A DNA stretch of 34,608 nucleotides from a virus. Below are positions 1 through 7,578 of the stretch, piece by piece. Position 1 is the first letter of the stretch. Each line of letters begins with the position of its first letter. Under the pieces are notes generated by a model. That model saw only the letters and a list, made by a program, of their open reading frames with translations. It was not told the DNA's origin and searched no databases. The translations under genes were made by a program, and so were the position numbers. The stretch lies in IMG/VR virus record IMGVR_UViG_3300047551_001398, positions 1 through 34,608 of that record; one strand, 5' to 3'.

Positions 1-1
1 A

Positions 2-343
2 GAAAACATAATTGATAAAAATCTCGAAGACGAGAAATATTATGTTCCATTTTACACAAACAAAGCATTTTCTATGTTTGGAGAAACTGTTTTATGTTCA
101 AATATGATGAACTCTTTACACCATCTTTCTAAAAAGATGCAATATGATTATTACTATTATTCGGTAAAGAAAAAAAATAGATTTTCAAAGTGGTCAAAGC
201 CAGAGGAAAATGATATTGTTAATGTTATATCAGAACAATATAAAGTCAATAAAAGTAGAGCAAAAGAGTATTTGTCTTTACTAACAGAAGATGACATACA
301 GACTTTGAAACAAATGAACTATAAAGGTGGCACGAAGAATTAA
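2..343 (+). CDS. 62: Sliding-clamp loader small subunit (T4 gp62-like), 5' truncated by window edge
   Basis: The reading frame is open from base 2, so the gene starts outside the window; about 113 C-terminal residues are visible. In T4, gp62 with the gp44 ATPase forms the clamp loader that places gp45 on primer-template DNA. The visible part has the family's C-terminal pattern: an N-x-M-N-x-LHHL stretch, QYDYYYYSV, a basic RFSKW block, then a helical tail ending in KGG. The gene downstream is regA, which is the T4 order 44-62-regA-43, and this strongly supports the call. An in-frame ATG at 74 exists, but the homology-like sequence continues upstream of it, so it is internal. Family assignment is from remembered gp62 sequences. 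Confidence 0.8.
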   Translation, partial: ENIIDKNLEDEKYYVPFYTNKAFSMFGETVLCSNMMNSLHHLSKKMQYDYYYYSVKKKNRFSKWSKPEENDIVNVISEQYKVNKSRAKEYLSLLTEDDIQTLKQMNYKGGTKN

Positions 344-349
344 AAAAAT

Positions 350-356
350 CTAAATA
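350..356 (+). promoter_or_regulatory. T4-late-promoter-like motif (CTAAATA) before regA
   Basis: CTAAATA lies in the 38-base gap between gp62 and regA, 25 bases before the regA ATG. It resembles the T4 late -10 box TATAAATA, and similar motifs occur in five other gaps of this window. A clean Shine-Dalgarno TAAGGAG (368-374) follows. In T4 regA is expressed early to middle, so late use here is uncertain. Confidence 0.3.
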
Positions 357-381
357 CTTCAGTAATCTAAGGAGTATTGTT

Positions 382-816
382 ATGAGTTCATTGATAGAGT
401 CCTTTGTTGAAGTAGAATTGCCAAATCCTGAAAATTTTCTTAAAATAAAAGAAACATTAACTAGAATAGGCATATCCTCGAAAACAGATAAAAAATTATA
501 TCAGTCTTGCCACATTCTTCATAAAAAAGGCAAATATTACATAGTTCACTTTAAAGAACTTTTTATGTTAGACGGTTTACCCACAGACTTTCCTGAGACA
601 GATAAAGCAAGAAGAAATACCATTTGCAACTTGCTTTCTGAATGGGGTCTGCTAAAATTGAAAGAACCTATAAGAACAAAAGATCCTGTGGTTCCAATTT
701 CTTATCTAAAGATTTTACCTTTTGGTGAAAAAAATAATTGGGAATTGATACCCAAGTATAACATCGGAAGAAAAAAGATAAACTATGATACTTATGATCC
801 CGATTCTTCTCAATAA
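382..816 (+). CDS. regA: RegA translational repressor
   Basis: This 144-residue protein is a close relative of T4 RegA (122 aa), an RNA-binding repressor that blocks translation of many early phage mRNAs, including its own, by covering their initiation regions. Diagnostic stretches are F-L-K-I-K-E-T-L-T-R-I-G at residues 19-30, YQSCHILHKKGKYYIVHFKE near 40-59, and WELIPKYNIG near the C-terminus. It is longer than T4 RegA by a C-terminal tail (KKINYDTYDPDSSQ). The start ATG has a strong SD TAAGGAG seven bases upstream. Its place between gp62 and, after an inserted island, gp43 matches T4. Confidence 0.95.
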   Translation: MSSLIESFVEVELPNPENFLKIKETLTRIGISSKTDKKLYQSCHILHKKGKYYIVHFKELFMLDGLPTDFPETDKARRNTICNLLSEWGLLKLKEPIRTKDPVVPISYLKILPFGEKNNWELIPKYNIGRKKINYDTYDPDSSQ

Positions 817-818
817 CT

Positions 819-826
819 GATAAATA
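819..826 (+). promoter_or_regulatory. Late-promoter-like GATAAATA before dUTPase
   Basis: GATAAATA lies just after the regA stop, 19 bases before the dUTPase ATG. It differs from the T4 late box TATAAATA only at the first base. No Shine-Dalgarno is visible before the following ATG. Confidence 0.35.
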
Positions 827-845
827 GTTTTATACAATTTTTATT

Positions 846-1379
846 ATGGAAAAACTGAAATTAAAATACAGTAAGTTATGGTCAGATTCATTTGATATAG
901 CGTTTGCAACAGAACAATCTGCTTGTTTTGATATAAAGGCATATTTTGGTAGTAAAACCAGAATTGTAGACGCTTACGATAAAAATAACAATCATCATAG
1001 ATTGTTGGCAGGATTTGAAAGATCCGATGCTCCTCCATTTCTTTTAGTTCCACCCGATGGAGTTAGGGTTTTAATACCAACAGGCATAGTTCTAGATATA
1101 CCACTTGGTTATTCTGTGAGACTACACGCTCGTAGTGGGTTGGCTATAAAGGGAGGAATCGTTTTAGCAAACTCAGAAGGAATTATAGATTCAGATTATA
1201 CCGACCAACTTATGGTTGCCGTAATGAACTTGTCTAATATTTCAGTTAGAATCACTCACGGAGACAGAATTTGTCAAGGAGAAATGATTCAATGTTTATC
1301 TTATCAACTCGAACCCACCTTTGAAAGAGTACAACCAAAAACTAGCCGAAAGGGTGGATTCGGCTCTACCGGAGTTTAA
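846..1379 (+). CDS. dut: dUTP diphosphatase (trimeric dUTPase family)
   Basis: Hydrolyses dUTP to dUMP and PPi, keeping uracil out of DNA and feeding dTMP synthesis. All five dUTPase motifs are present in order: SACFDIKAY (25-33), ARSGLAIKGG (95-104), GIIDSDYTD (112-120) with the catalytic-water Asp, HGDRICQGE (138-146), and the C-terminal P-loop-like RKGGFGSTG (168-176) that closes over the triphosphate. The 177-residue length is a little above the usual ~150 because of an insert around residues 36-62 between motifs 1 and 2. It opens the nucleotide/DNA-modification island between regA and gene 43, and the next gene starts 3 bases after its stop. Confidence 0.95.
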   Translation: MEKLKLKYSKLWSDSFDIAFATEQSACFDIKAYFGSKTRIVDAYDKNNNHHRLLAGFERSDAPPFLLVPPDGVRVLIPTGIVLDIPLGYSVRLHARSGLAIKGGIVLANSEGIIDSDYTDQLMVAVMNLSNISVRITHGDRICQGEMIQCLSYQLEPTFERVQPKTSRKGGFGSTGV

Positions 1380-1382
1380 ATT

Positions 1383-1859
1383 ATGACACGCGATGAATTA
1401 TTAAAGATGCATGAAATTATTTGTGAAAAAGGTCGCAGCCTGATGCGTAAGAAAAATGCCGACTACGCAGGTAATGAAGGCAAAGAGCCTTTTGCAAATT
1501 TCACAAGAGTAGAATCAATGGGTATTTGCAGCACTGAGCAGGGGTTCTTGGTTCGTATGACCGATAAGATGAGTCGGCTCTCATCATTTGTTGAATCTGG
1601 AAAATTGGCTGTTGAAAATGAATCTTTTGAAGATACCATAATTGATATTGTTAACTACGCAGTTTTGATGTATAGTTACCTACACGACAAGAACACCCAA
1701 AAACAATATGTTCCAAAGTTCATTCCTGGCGTTACTCCCAATGATATTGTTAACACCAATGGTTGCTGCAAGTCTAAAAATACTTCAGAGAACCCCACAA
1801 GACCACTTAAGACTTATTATATTTCTTCTCCGTGGAAAGATGAAGTTAAAAATTCTTGA
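1383..1859 (+). CDS. DUF1599 / nucleotide-modification-associated domain 1 (Nmad1) protein
   Basis: This 158-residue, mostly helical protein matches my memory of DUF1599 (Nmad1). Visible features are KKNADYAGNEG near 23-33, an FANF turn, a conserved RMTDKMSRL helix, and an ESFEDTIIDIVNYAVLMYSYL helix with the acidic E-x2-D-x3-D pattern of MazG-like all-alpha NTP pyrophosphohydrolases. Iyer and Aravind linked this domain to phage base-modification operons, presumably through handling modified nucleotides. The genes that follow (Mom-like, SpeD-like, DNA methyltransferase) agree with that role. The ~40 C-terminal residues are less helical and contain a CC pair. Exact substrate unknown. Confidence 0.7.
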   Translation: MTRDELLKMHEIICEKGRSLMRKKNADYAGNEGKEPFANFTRVESMGICSTEQGFLVRMTDKMSRLSSFVESGKLAVENESFEDTIIDIVNYAVLMYSYLHDKNTQKQYVPKFIPGVTPNDIVNTNGCCKSKNTSENPTRPLKTYYISSPWKDEVKNS

Positions 1860-1916
1860 TAAAAAAGTCACTAAACAAATTATATGGGGTAACAAAGATA
1901 AGGTTTTTGGTGAATT

Positions 1917-2852
1917 TTGAACTCGAAAAGCAAAAATGAATCCGTAGATATCATTGAAAGAACCAAGTCTTATGACAAGGAACACTGCTGGCAGTATGAT
2001 ATACGCCTAAAGAACCTTGAGCAGGATTTGGAAGAAGCAATGTTGACCAAGGAACGAGCAGGAGAACTGCGAGTTTCTGATTTTATTTTCAAGCCGCTTG
2101 TAACTGATGTGGAAAGACGAGAAGCCACCGAGTTTATCAAGCGTCACGAATGGCTTGGTAATCTTTCTCAATACACTACGCATTGGTTTGGTGCGTATTA
2201 CCATGACCCAAATCAAGGACTGATTGGCAAGGATATCATGGCAGGTGTTATTCTTATGAATCTGCCGAACGCATTTTCTAAACTGCTTGGTGAGAATACC
2301 AAAGAGATTGAACGCTTGGTTAGCCGTGGTGCTTGTGTTTCATGGAGTCCCAAGAATCTTGCAAGTTCATTTCTAATGTGGTGTTGTCAATGGATGGTGA
2401 AGAACACACAGTATCGCTTGTTCACCGCATACTCTGACCCAACCGCTAAAGAGTTGGGAACCATCTATCAGGCGTGTAACTTCTACTATCTTGGTCAAGA
2501 ATCAGGAACCACAACTCGTTACATCAATCCGTATACCGGCAAGGTTGTAAGCGACCGATTCTTTCGTGTGAGAAGTGCTTACAAGAAATACGCCAAAGAG
2601 TTGGGAATAGTTTGGGAAAAGGATTGGAACAACGACCAAAAGGTGTTGTGGGAAAACATGCCTGCGGAAGTTGAGAAGCAGTTGCGTGAGCATTCTAAAC
2701 TAAAGCAGAAGCAGGCTACCAAAGTGCAAATGCCAAGCAAGCACAAGTATGCGTTTGTATTAGGCAGAACCAAAGCAGAAACCAAGAAACTGCGGCGTGA
2801 GTTTGAGGATAGAAATCCTCCCAAGCCGTATCCAAAGCAACGAGGAAAATAA
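1917..2852 (+). CDS. Mom-like DNA adenine modification protein (GNAT-like fold)
   Basis: Resembles phage Mu Mom, which converts adenine in DNA to N6-(methylcarbamoyl)adenine and protects it from restriction. The best alignment covers residues ~55-195: a helix EFIKRHEWLG like Mom's RELIIRHHYAH, an FGAYYHD strand, EIERLVSRGACVSWSPKN like Mom's IELTRLVLFPGTPKN, and AYSDPTAKELGTIYQACNFYYLG like SYADTAQNHHGYIYQATNWLYTG. D174 and Y184 sit 10 apart, as do the essential Mu residues I recall as D139 and Y149. The C-terminal ~100 residues are basic and charged. The start is uncertain: no upstream ATG fits, so a TTG at 1917 behind AGATAAGG is used, the alternative being the ATG near 2040. An AdoMet-decarboxylase-like gene follows 2 bases later. 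Confidence 0.7.
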   Translation: MNSKSKNESVDIIERTKSYDKEHCWQYDIRLKNLEQDLEEAMLTKERAGELRVSDFIFKPLVTDVERREATEFIKRHEWLGNLSQYTTHWFGAYYHDPNQGLIGKDIMAGVILMNLPNAFSKLLGENTKEIERLVSRGACVSWSPKNLASSFLMWCCQWMVKNTQYRLFTAYSDPTAKELGTIYQACNFYYLGQESGTTTRYINPYTGKVVSDRFFRVRSAYKKYAKELGIVWEKDWNNDQKVLWENMPAEVEKQLREHSKLKQKQATKVQMPSKHKYAFVLGRTKAETKKLRREFEDRNPPKPYPKQRGK

Positions 2853-2854
2853 TT

Positions 2855-3250
2855 ATGGAAAAGCCATTCGGTTACTCTTACTACCTAGACATGTATAACT
2901 GCCGCGTTGGTGCAGCCGATGATTTGGAACTGCACTATCGCTTTCTTGAGAGAGTTGTAGACAAGATTGGCATGACACGCATGAGCCAACCTGTGGTGAT
3001 GCATGGTCCAACCGACAAGGGACGAGAACTGTATCCTGACAAGGCAGGCGTTAGTGGTTGGGTTCCGTTGATTGAAAGTGGAATTCAGATTCACTCAATG
3101 GAGCCAAAGCGGTTCATTACACTTGATGTTTATTCCTGCAATAAGTTTGACAAGAGCATTATTCTAGATTATGCTAGAGAGTGCTTTGGTTTCACGGAAC
3201 ACGAAGAGCAATTCTTTACTCGTGGAACCAAGTATGGAGACATTGTGTGA
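2855..3250 (+). CDS. S-adenosylmethionine decarboxylase-like protein (SpeD family)
   Basis: The 131 residues fit the short prokaryotic SpeD family, pyruvoyl enzymes that self-cleave at a serine. The core LIESGIQIHSME...LDVYSC aligns with the classical ESHITIHTYPE...DVYTC. The pyruvoyl Ser is S75, the processing His is H80 (+5) and the proton-donor Cys is C95 (+20), the same spacing I recall for Thermotoga SpeD (S63, H68, C83). The usual His after the Ser is Gly here. SpeD makes decarboxylated AdoMet for spermidine, and some homologues have become arginine/ornithine decarboxylases. No spermidine synthase is visible. Its place between a Mom-like gene and a DNA methyltransferase suggests a role in base modification (inference). 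Its stop overlaps the next GTG. Confidence 0.75.
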   Translation: MEKPFGYSYYLDMYNCRVGAADDLELHYRFLERVVDKIGMTRMSQPVVMHGPTDKGRELYPDKAGVSGWVPLIESGIQIHSMEPKRFITLDVYSCNKFDKSIILDYARECFGFTEHEEQFFTRGTKYGDIV

Positions 3251-4194
3251 ACACGCACCAAATCATAACAGGCGATTGTATTGAAGGCATGAAGACTCTG
3301 CCTGAAGGGTCTGTGCATACTTGTGTAACTTCTCCGCCGTATTTCGGTTTGCGTTCTTACGAAGGCGGCGATGCGGAAATTGGTCAAGAAGAAACTGTAG
3401 ACGAGTATGTGCAGAAGATGGTGGAAGTGTTCCGTGAAGTTCGCAGAGTTTTGCGTGACGATGGAACGCTATGGTTGAATCTTGGTGATTCTTACATGGC
3501 AGCAAAGAACTGTGCTCCTCCACCACAAACTATCGGTGGTCAGCGAGGCATGCCGTCAGACTTTGTGCCAGGCAACAGAAAAGATCAAAAAGGATTGAAG
3601 ACTAAAGACCTGATTGGTATTCCGTGGCGTGTAGCATTTGCTCTGCAAGCAGACGGATGGTGGTTGCGTCAAGACCTAATTTGGCACAAGCCGAATCCTA
3701 TGCCTGAAAGTGTAACCGACCGTTGCACTCGTGCTCACGAATACATCTTTATGTTTTCCAAGAAGTCTCACTACTTCTACGACCATGAAGCAATAAAGGA
3801 AGCAGCGGTTAGTGCTCCTCATGCACCAGGCAACAAGAACCGAACTCAGCCTGAAGACAAGGGAGCAAGAGACCCTGCTCTTGAACCTGAGCGAGTATGG
3901 GGTGGCGACGGCAAGAAGAACAAGCGGTCTGTATGGACTGTCAACACCAAGGGATACAAAGGAGCACATTTTGCAGTGTATCCTAAAGAACTGATTACTC
4001 CGTGTGTGCTTGCAGGTTCTCCTGTTGGCGGCACGGTGCTTGACCCATTTACTGGCAGCGGCACAACCGCTATAGTAGCCTTGAGCAACGGCAGAAATTA
4101 TGTGGGAACTGAACTGAACCCTGAGTATGTTAAGATTGCAGAAGACCGAATTCGTCAGGAAGTGACAAACTCATTACAAGGATTTTTAGCGTGA
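3247..4194 (+). CDS. DNA methyltransferase, TSPPY type (N4-cytosine or N6-adenine)
   Basis: Class-beta amino-methyltransferase: the catalytic motif TSPPY (residues 28-32) comes first and the AdoMet-binding DPFTGSGTT (about 266-274) near the C-terminus. SPPY is typical of N4-cytosine enzymes, though some N6-adenine enzymes carry it. WLNLGDSY, a WWLRQDLIWHKPNPMPESV segment and HEYIFMFSK are also family features. The GTG at 3247 is chosen because it overlaps the upstream stop as GTGA, the coupling used throughout this genome; a longer frame from 3181 would lie inside the previous gene. About 315 aa, full length. No partner restriction nuclease is visible, so it is most likely a protective or hypermodification-priming orphan enzyme. 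Confidence 0.9.
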   Translation: MNTHQIITGDCIEGMKTLPEGSVHTCVTSPPYFGLRSYEGGDAEIGQEETVDEYVQKMVEVFREVRRVLRDDGTLWLNLGDSYMAAKNCAPPPQTIGGQRGMPSDFVPGNRKDQKGLKTKDLIGIPWRVAFALQADGWWLRQDLIWHKPNPMPESVTDRCTRAHEYIFMFSKKSHYFYDHEAIKEAAVSAPHAPGNKNRTQPEDKGARDPALEPERVWGGDGKKNKRSVWTVNTKGYKGAHFAVYPKELITPCVLAGSPVGGTVLDPFTGSGTTAIVALSNGRNYVGTELNPEYVKIAEDRIRQEVTNSLQGFLA

Positions 4195-4745
4195 CTGAAG
4201 AAATTTGGAAACCTGTGGTTAGATTTGGTAAGATTATACCTTACTATTTTGTTTCTAATAAAGGTAAAGTAAAAAGAAAAGGGGCTAAAAAAGAATTAAC
4301 AGAAAATTTAGAATTTACTGATACGCAAGGGAAAAAAAGGTGTAGGAGATGCACGGTTAGTATTTGTCTTCCTTCTCCTGATTTTTTTAAAGACTGTAAA
4401 GATTATCACTATAGTTATACAAAAAGAAAAGATAAAAGAAAAACAAGTAGTGTTTCTATATCTGTTCATAGATTAGTAATGGACGCATTTAAACCTATAG
4501 ATGAATATCCACCAATACCAAAAGAGGATTGGAACATTACTCCAGAAACCGCAAAAAAATTCATAAAGGACACGGTTGTTATAGATCATATTAATGATGA
4601 TGCATCAGACAACAGAGTAGAAAATCTAAGATGGGTTTCTTCTTTACAAAATTCAAATTATAGAAAAAATAAAGAAATCCTTGATTCAATTACAAAAAAG
4701 GAAACTGTTTTAACAGAATATTTTTTAGAAAGATTTATATTATGA
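4191..4745 (+). CDS. HNH homing endonuclease (NUMOD4-HNH type)
   Basis: Free-standing HNH nuclease. The N-terminus (EIWKPVV...YYFVSNKGKVKRK) looks like a NUMOD4 strand pair. SVHRLVMDAF and then VVIDHINDDASDNRVENLRW (catalytic D132-H133, later N) form the HNH core, ending in a basic NSNYRKN. The gene is clearly more AT- and AAA-rich than the genes on both sides, as expected of a mobile insert. Even so it is joined by GTGA at its start (4191) and ATGA at its stop (4742), so it is translationally coupled on both sides. It probably entered next to the methyltransferase or polymerase gene, a common target in T4-like phages. GTG start. Confidence 0.85.
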   Translation: MTEEIWKPVVRFGKIIPYYFVSNKGKVKRKGAKKELTENLEFTDTQGKKRCRRCTVSICLPSPDFFKDCKDYHYSYTKRKDKRKTSSVSISVHRLVMDAFKPIDEYPPIPKEDWNITPETAKKFIKDTVVIDHINDDASDNRVENLRWVSSLQNSNYRKNKEILDSITKKETVLTEYFLERFIL

Positions 4746-5014
4746 ACAAATTAAGACCAATTGGTAAGTGGATTGAAGTGCAAACTGTTGGTGGTGGCGA
4801 GAAGAAAACCACAGAAGGTATTATCTACACCGAGAAGATTAACTCGCAACTAGTATGGAGCACCGTGATTTCTGTTGGCGATAAACTCACCGAAGATGTT
4901 CAGGTTGGTGACAAGGTGCTGTGGGATATCTCCAAGATTCGTGGTCAAGGATACGGCAGAAACAATCTTATCCATCAGGATTGGGTGGCTATGGTTGAAC
5001 GAGAGGGCAAGTGA
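4742..5014 (+). CDS. GroES/Cpn10-like co-chaperonin (gp31-like role)
   Basis: The 90 residues fit the Cpn10 plan: LRPIGKWIEVQ at the start (GroES: IRPLHDRVIVK), a short Gly/Lys mobile loop, TEGIIYTE where GroES has the GroEL-binding IVL tripeptide, VISVGDKL, VQVGDKVLW (GroES VKVGDIV), and a C-terminal WVAMVERE (GroES ILAIVEA). In T4 the equivalent gp31 works with host GroEL to fold the major capsid protein. The gene is less AT-rich than the HNH gene before it and matches gene 43 after it, so these two probably adjoined before the HNH insertion. Its stop overlaps the gene 43 GTG. A second possible Cpn10-like protein is at 26292. Confidence 0.65.
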   Translation: MNKLRPIGKWIEVQTVGGGEKKTTEGIIYTEKINSQLVWSTVISVGDKLTEDVQVGDKVLWDISKIRGQGYGRNNLIHQDWVAMVEREGK

Positions 5015-7533
5015 AATTCTATACGCATGTAGCCGTTAAAGGCTCCAACATTCTGTATCGCGGTTATGAAAACGGCAAGCGAGTGGCTCAAAAGGTATCC
5101 TACTCACCAACGCTGTTTGTTCCTGCCAAGGGCAAGCCAACAGAATGGAAAACTCTAGACGGCAAGCCTGTGGAACCGTTCAAGCCTGGCTCTATTCGTG
5201 ATGCCAACGAGTTCATTAAAGAGTATCGTGGCGTTTCAGGATTTGAGATTTACGGCAACTCGCAATGGTTGTATCAATACATTGGTGACGAGTTTCCTGC
5301 GGAAGTAGAGTATACACCTGCTCAACTCAAGACTGCATTCATTGATATTGAAACCGAGTGCGAAGCAGGCTTTCCCAATATTAAAACTGCAACCGAACGA
5401 GTGAATGCCATCACAGTAAAGTGTGGTGACAAGTGCTTTGTGTTTGGTCTTGGCAAGTTCAGCATTCCTGGTGCTGAGTGCATGGAGTATGAAGACGAGC
5501 GATACCTGCTACGAGATTTCCTTGACCTTTGGGAAAGTTTAGATATGGATGTTGTCACAGGATGGAATGTAAACTTCTTTGACATTCCGTATCTTGTGAA
5601 TCGTATCACTCGCGTGTTTGACGAAAAGGAAGCCATGCGTCTGTCGCCGTGGGGAGAGATTCGTTCACGCGAAGTGGAAGTGATGAACAAGAAGAATGAA
5701 GTGTATGACCTGTTGGGTATTGCTACTCTAGATTACTTTGACTTGTATCGTAAGTTCACCTATGTTACCCGCGAGTCTTACAAACTAGATCATATTGTTT
5801 GGGTAGAGTTGGGTGAGCGTAAGAAGCACTACGATGGAACTCTAGCCGATTTCTACAAGAACGATTTCCAAAGGTTCATGGAGTATAACCATCACGATAC
5901 CTTGCTTGTAGGAATGCTTGAAAACAAACTGAAACTGATGGAACTAGCCTTGGCTCTTGCTTATACTGCCAAGGTGAATCTGAACGATGTGTTCTCGCAG
6001 GTTCGCACTTGGGATGCCATCATCTACCATCATCTCACCAAGAAGCGTATTGCTATTCCTATGAAGGGCGAAGCAGAAGATAAAGAAGCCAAGTTTGAAG
6101 GAGCGTATGTTAAAGAACCGCAGGTTAAACTGCACGAATGGGTTGCTTCCTTCGACTTGGACTCGCTGTATCCGCATCTTATCATGCAATACAATCTATC
6201 GCCAGAAACCAAAACAACTGTAGGCAAGCGAGACAAATTCAAGGTGGAAGACCTGTTGGCTCCTGCTCCTGAGGTTCAAAACTGGCTTGAGAGCATGAAG
6301 GCGAAAGGTGTTGCGGTTGCTGCCAACTGCATCGGGTTCCGAAAGGATGCTCAAGGCTTCTTACCTGAACTCATGGAAACCATGTATGAGGAACGCAAAG
6401 CCTTCAAGAAGAAAATGTTGGAAGCCAAAGCCGCACTCAAAACAGCGGTGAATCCTACGCCTGCTGAAACCGAGCGAATGAAACTTGAGATAACCAAGTT
6501 CCATAACTTTCAGTTGGTGCGAAAGATTCAGTTGAACTCTGCTTTCGGTGCTTGCGGTAATCAATACTTCCGATACTTTGATCCTGAGATTGCAGAAGCC
6601 ATTACCATTTCAGGACAGTTGAGCATTCGTTGGATTGAAAACTCCCTGAACCGATTTCTCAACAAAACCTTGAAAACTGAAGGCAAAGATTACATTATTG
6701 CTAGCGATACGGATTCAGTATACATCCGTTTAGGTGACATTGTTAAGCAAGTGATGCCGAAAGAAACTGACCCGCAAAAGATTACCAAGTTCCTGAACCG
6801 TTTCTGCAACGAAGTATTGCAGCCGCTGATTGACAAAGAGTTTACCCGACTAGCCGAGCAGCAGGGAGCCTACGCTCAGAAAATGCGTATGAAGCGAGAA
6901 GGCATCTGCTCAAAGGGTATTTGGACTGCAAAGAAGCGATACATGCTTTCTGTTTGGATGGGTGAAGACGATGTGTTGCTGTCCAAGCCGGAAATTAAAA
7001 TCATGGGTCTTGAAACCGCTAAGAGCAGCACTCCTGAAATTGTTCGTGAGGCTTTAAAGAAGTCTATCAGCATTATCATGGAAGGCACGGAAACTGAACT
7101 GCGAGAGTTTGTGGCAGGATTCAAGGAACAGTTTTACAATAGTTCTGTAGAACAGATAGCGTTTCCGCGTGGTTGCAACGGGTTGAAAGAGTATCGTGAT
7201 GATACCACCATCTATCGCAAGTCTACTCCCTTGCATGTAAAGGGTGCGTTGATTTACAATCACTGGCTACGAGACAAAGATTTAACCAAGCGATATCCAA
7301 AGATTGGCGACGGCGAGAAGATTAAGTATGTGTATCTCAAGGTTCCTAATCCGGTTCGTGATAAAGTTATTTCATTCACCGCAGGAATTCCCAAAGAGTT
7401 TGGGCTTGAAGCGAAATATATAGACTATGACACTCAATTTGAGAAATCGTTTGAAGAACCACTCAGCGTTATCTTGAAAATTATTGGGTGGCAGATGCGA
7501 GAAGTTAGCAGTCTAGAGAGTTTATTTTCTTGA
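5011..7533 (+). CDS. 43: DNA polymerase (T4 gp43, family B with 3'-5' exonuclease)
   Basis: Replicative polymerase, 840 aa against 898 in T4, with no intein or split. Exonuclease motifs: Exo I FIDIETE (D112/E114), Exo II TGWNVNFFDIPYLVNR, Exo III YNHHDTLL. Polymerase motifs: A SFDLDSLYPHLI (D382), B KIQLNSAFGACGNQYFRY, C ASDTDSVY (D566/D568), then SKGIWTAKKRY and KIMGLETAKSSTP as in T4. The C-terminus SSLESLFS is the clamp-binding tail (T4: ASSLDFLFG). The GTG start overlaps the previous stop. In T4 this gene directly follows regA; here about 4.2 kb of modification genes lie between them. The stop codon is part of the -35 box of the uvsX promoter. Confidence 0.98.
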   Translation: MKFYTHVAVKGSNILYRGYENGKRVAQKVSYSPTLFVPAKGKPTEWKTLDGKPVEPFKPGSIRDANEFIKEYRGVSGFEIYGNSQWLYQYIGDEFPAEVEYTPAQLKTAFIDIETECEAGFPNIKTATERVNAITVKCGDKCFVFGLGKFSIPGAECMEYEDERYLLRDFLDLWESLDMDVVTGWNVNFFDIPYLVNRITRVFDEKEAMRLSPWGEIRSREVEVMNKKNEVYDLLGIATLDYFDLYRKFTYVTRESYKLDHIVWVELGERKKHYDGTLADFYKNDFQRFMEYNHHDTLLVGMLENKLKLMELALALAYTAKVNLNDVFSQVRTWDAIIYHHLTKKRIAIPMKGEAEDKEAKFEGAYVKEPQVKLHEWVASFDLDSLYPHLIMQYNLSPETKTTVGKRDKFKVEDLLAPAPEVQNWLESMKAKGVAVAANCIGFRKDAQGFLPELMETMYEERKAFKKKMLEAKAALKTAVNPTPAETERMKLEITKFHNFQLVRKIQLNSAFGACGNQYFRYFDPEIAEAITISGQLSIRWIENSLNRFLNKTLKTEGKDYIIASDTDSVYIRLGDIVKQVMPKETDPQKITKFLNRFCNEVLQPLIDKEFTRLAEQQGAYAQKMRMKREGICSKGIWTAKKRYMLSVWMGEDDVLLSKPEIKIMGLETAKSSTPEIVREALKKSISIIMEGTETELREFVAGFKEQFYNSSVEQIAFPRGCNGLKEYRDDTTIYRKSTPLHVKGALIYNHWLRDKDLTKRYPKIGDGEKIKYVYLKVPNPVRDKVISFTAGIPKEFGLEAKYIDYDTQFEKSFEEPLSVILKIIGWQMREVSSLESLFS

Positions 7534-7558
7534 CCGACAACAAAAAATATGGTATAAT
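7530..7558 (+). promoter_or_regulatory. Sigma70-type promoter for uvsX
   Basis: TTGACC (7530-7535), a 17-base spacer, then TATAAT (7553-7558), nearly the host consensus. Transcription would start near 7565, giving a short leader that contains the SD GGAG (7567-7570) before the uvsX ATG at 7579. The TGA stop of gene 43 (7531-7533) is inside the -35 box. Confidence 0.85.
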
Positions 7559-7578
7559 AGGATAATGGAGAATACACA

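Noticed and set aside
1708-1920. 70-aa + strand ORF overlapping the DUF1599 gene
   Set aside because: Out of frame within a conserved-looking gene, no SD and no recognisable features; shadow ORF.
3181-3246. Upstream extension of the DNA methyltransferase frame to an ATG at 3181
   Set aside because: It lies wholly within the SpeD-like gene; the GTG at 3247 gives the GTGA overlap typical of this genome and starts right before the conserved NTHQIITGDC segment.
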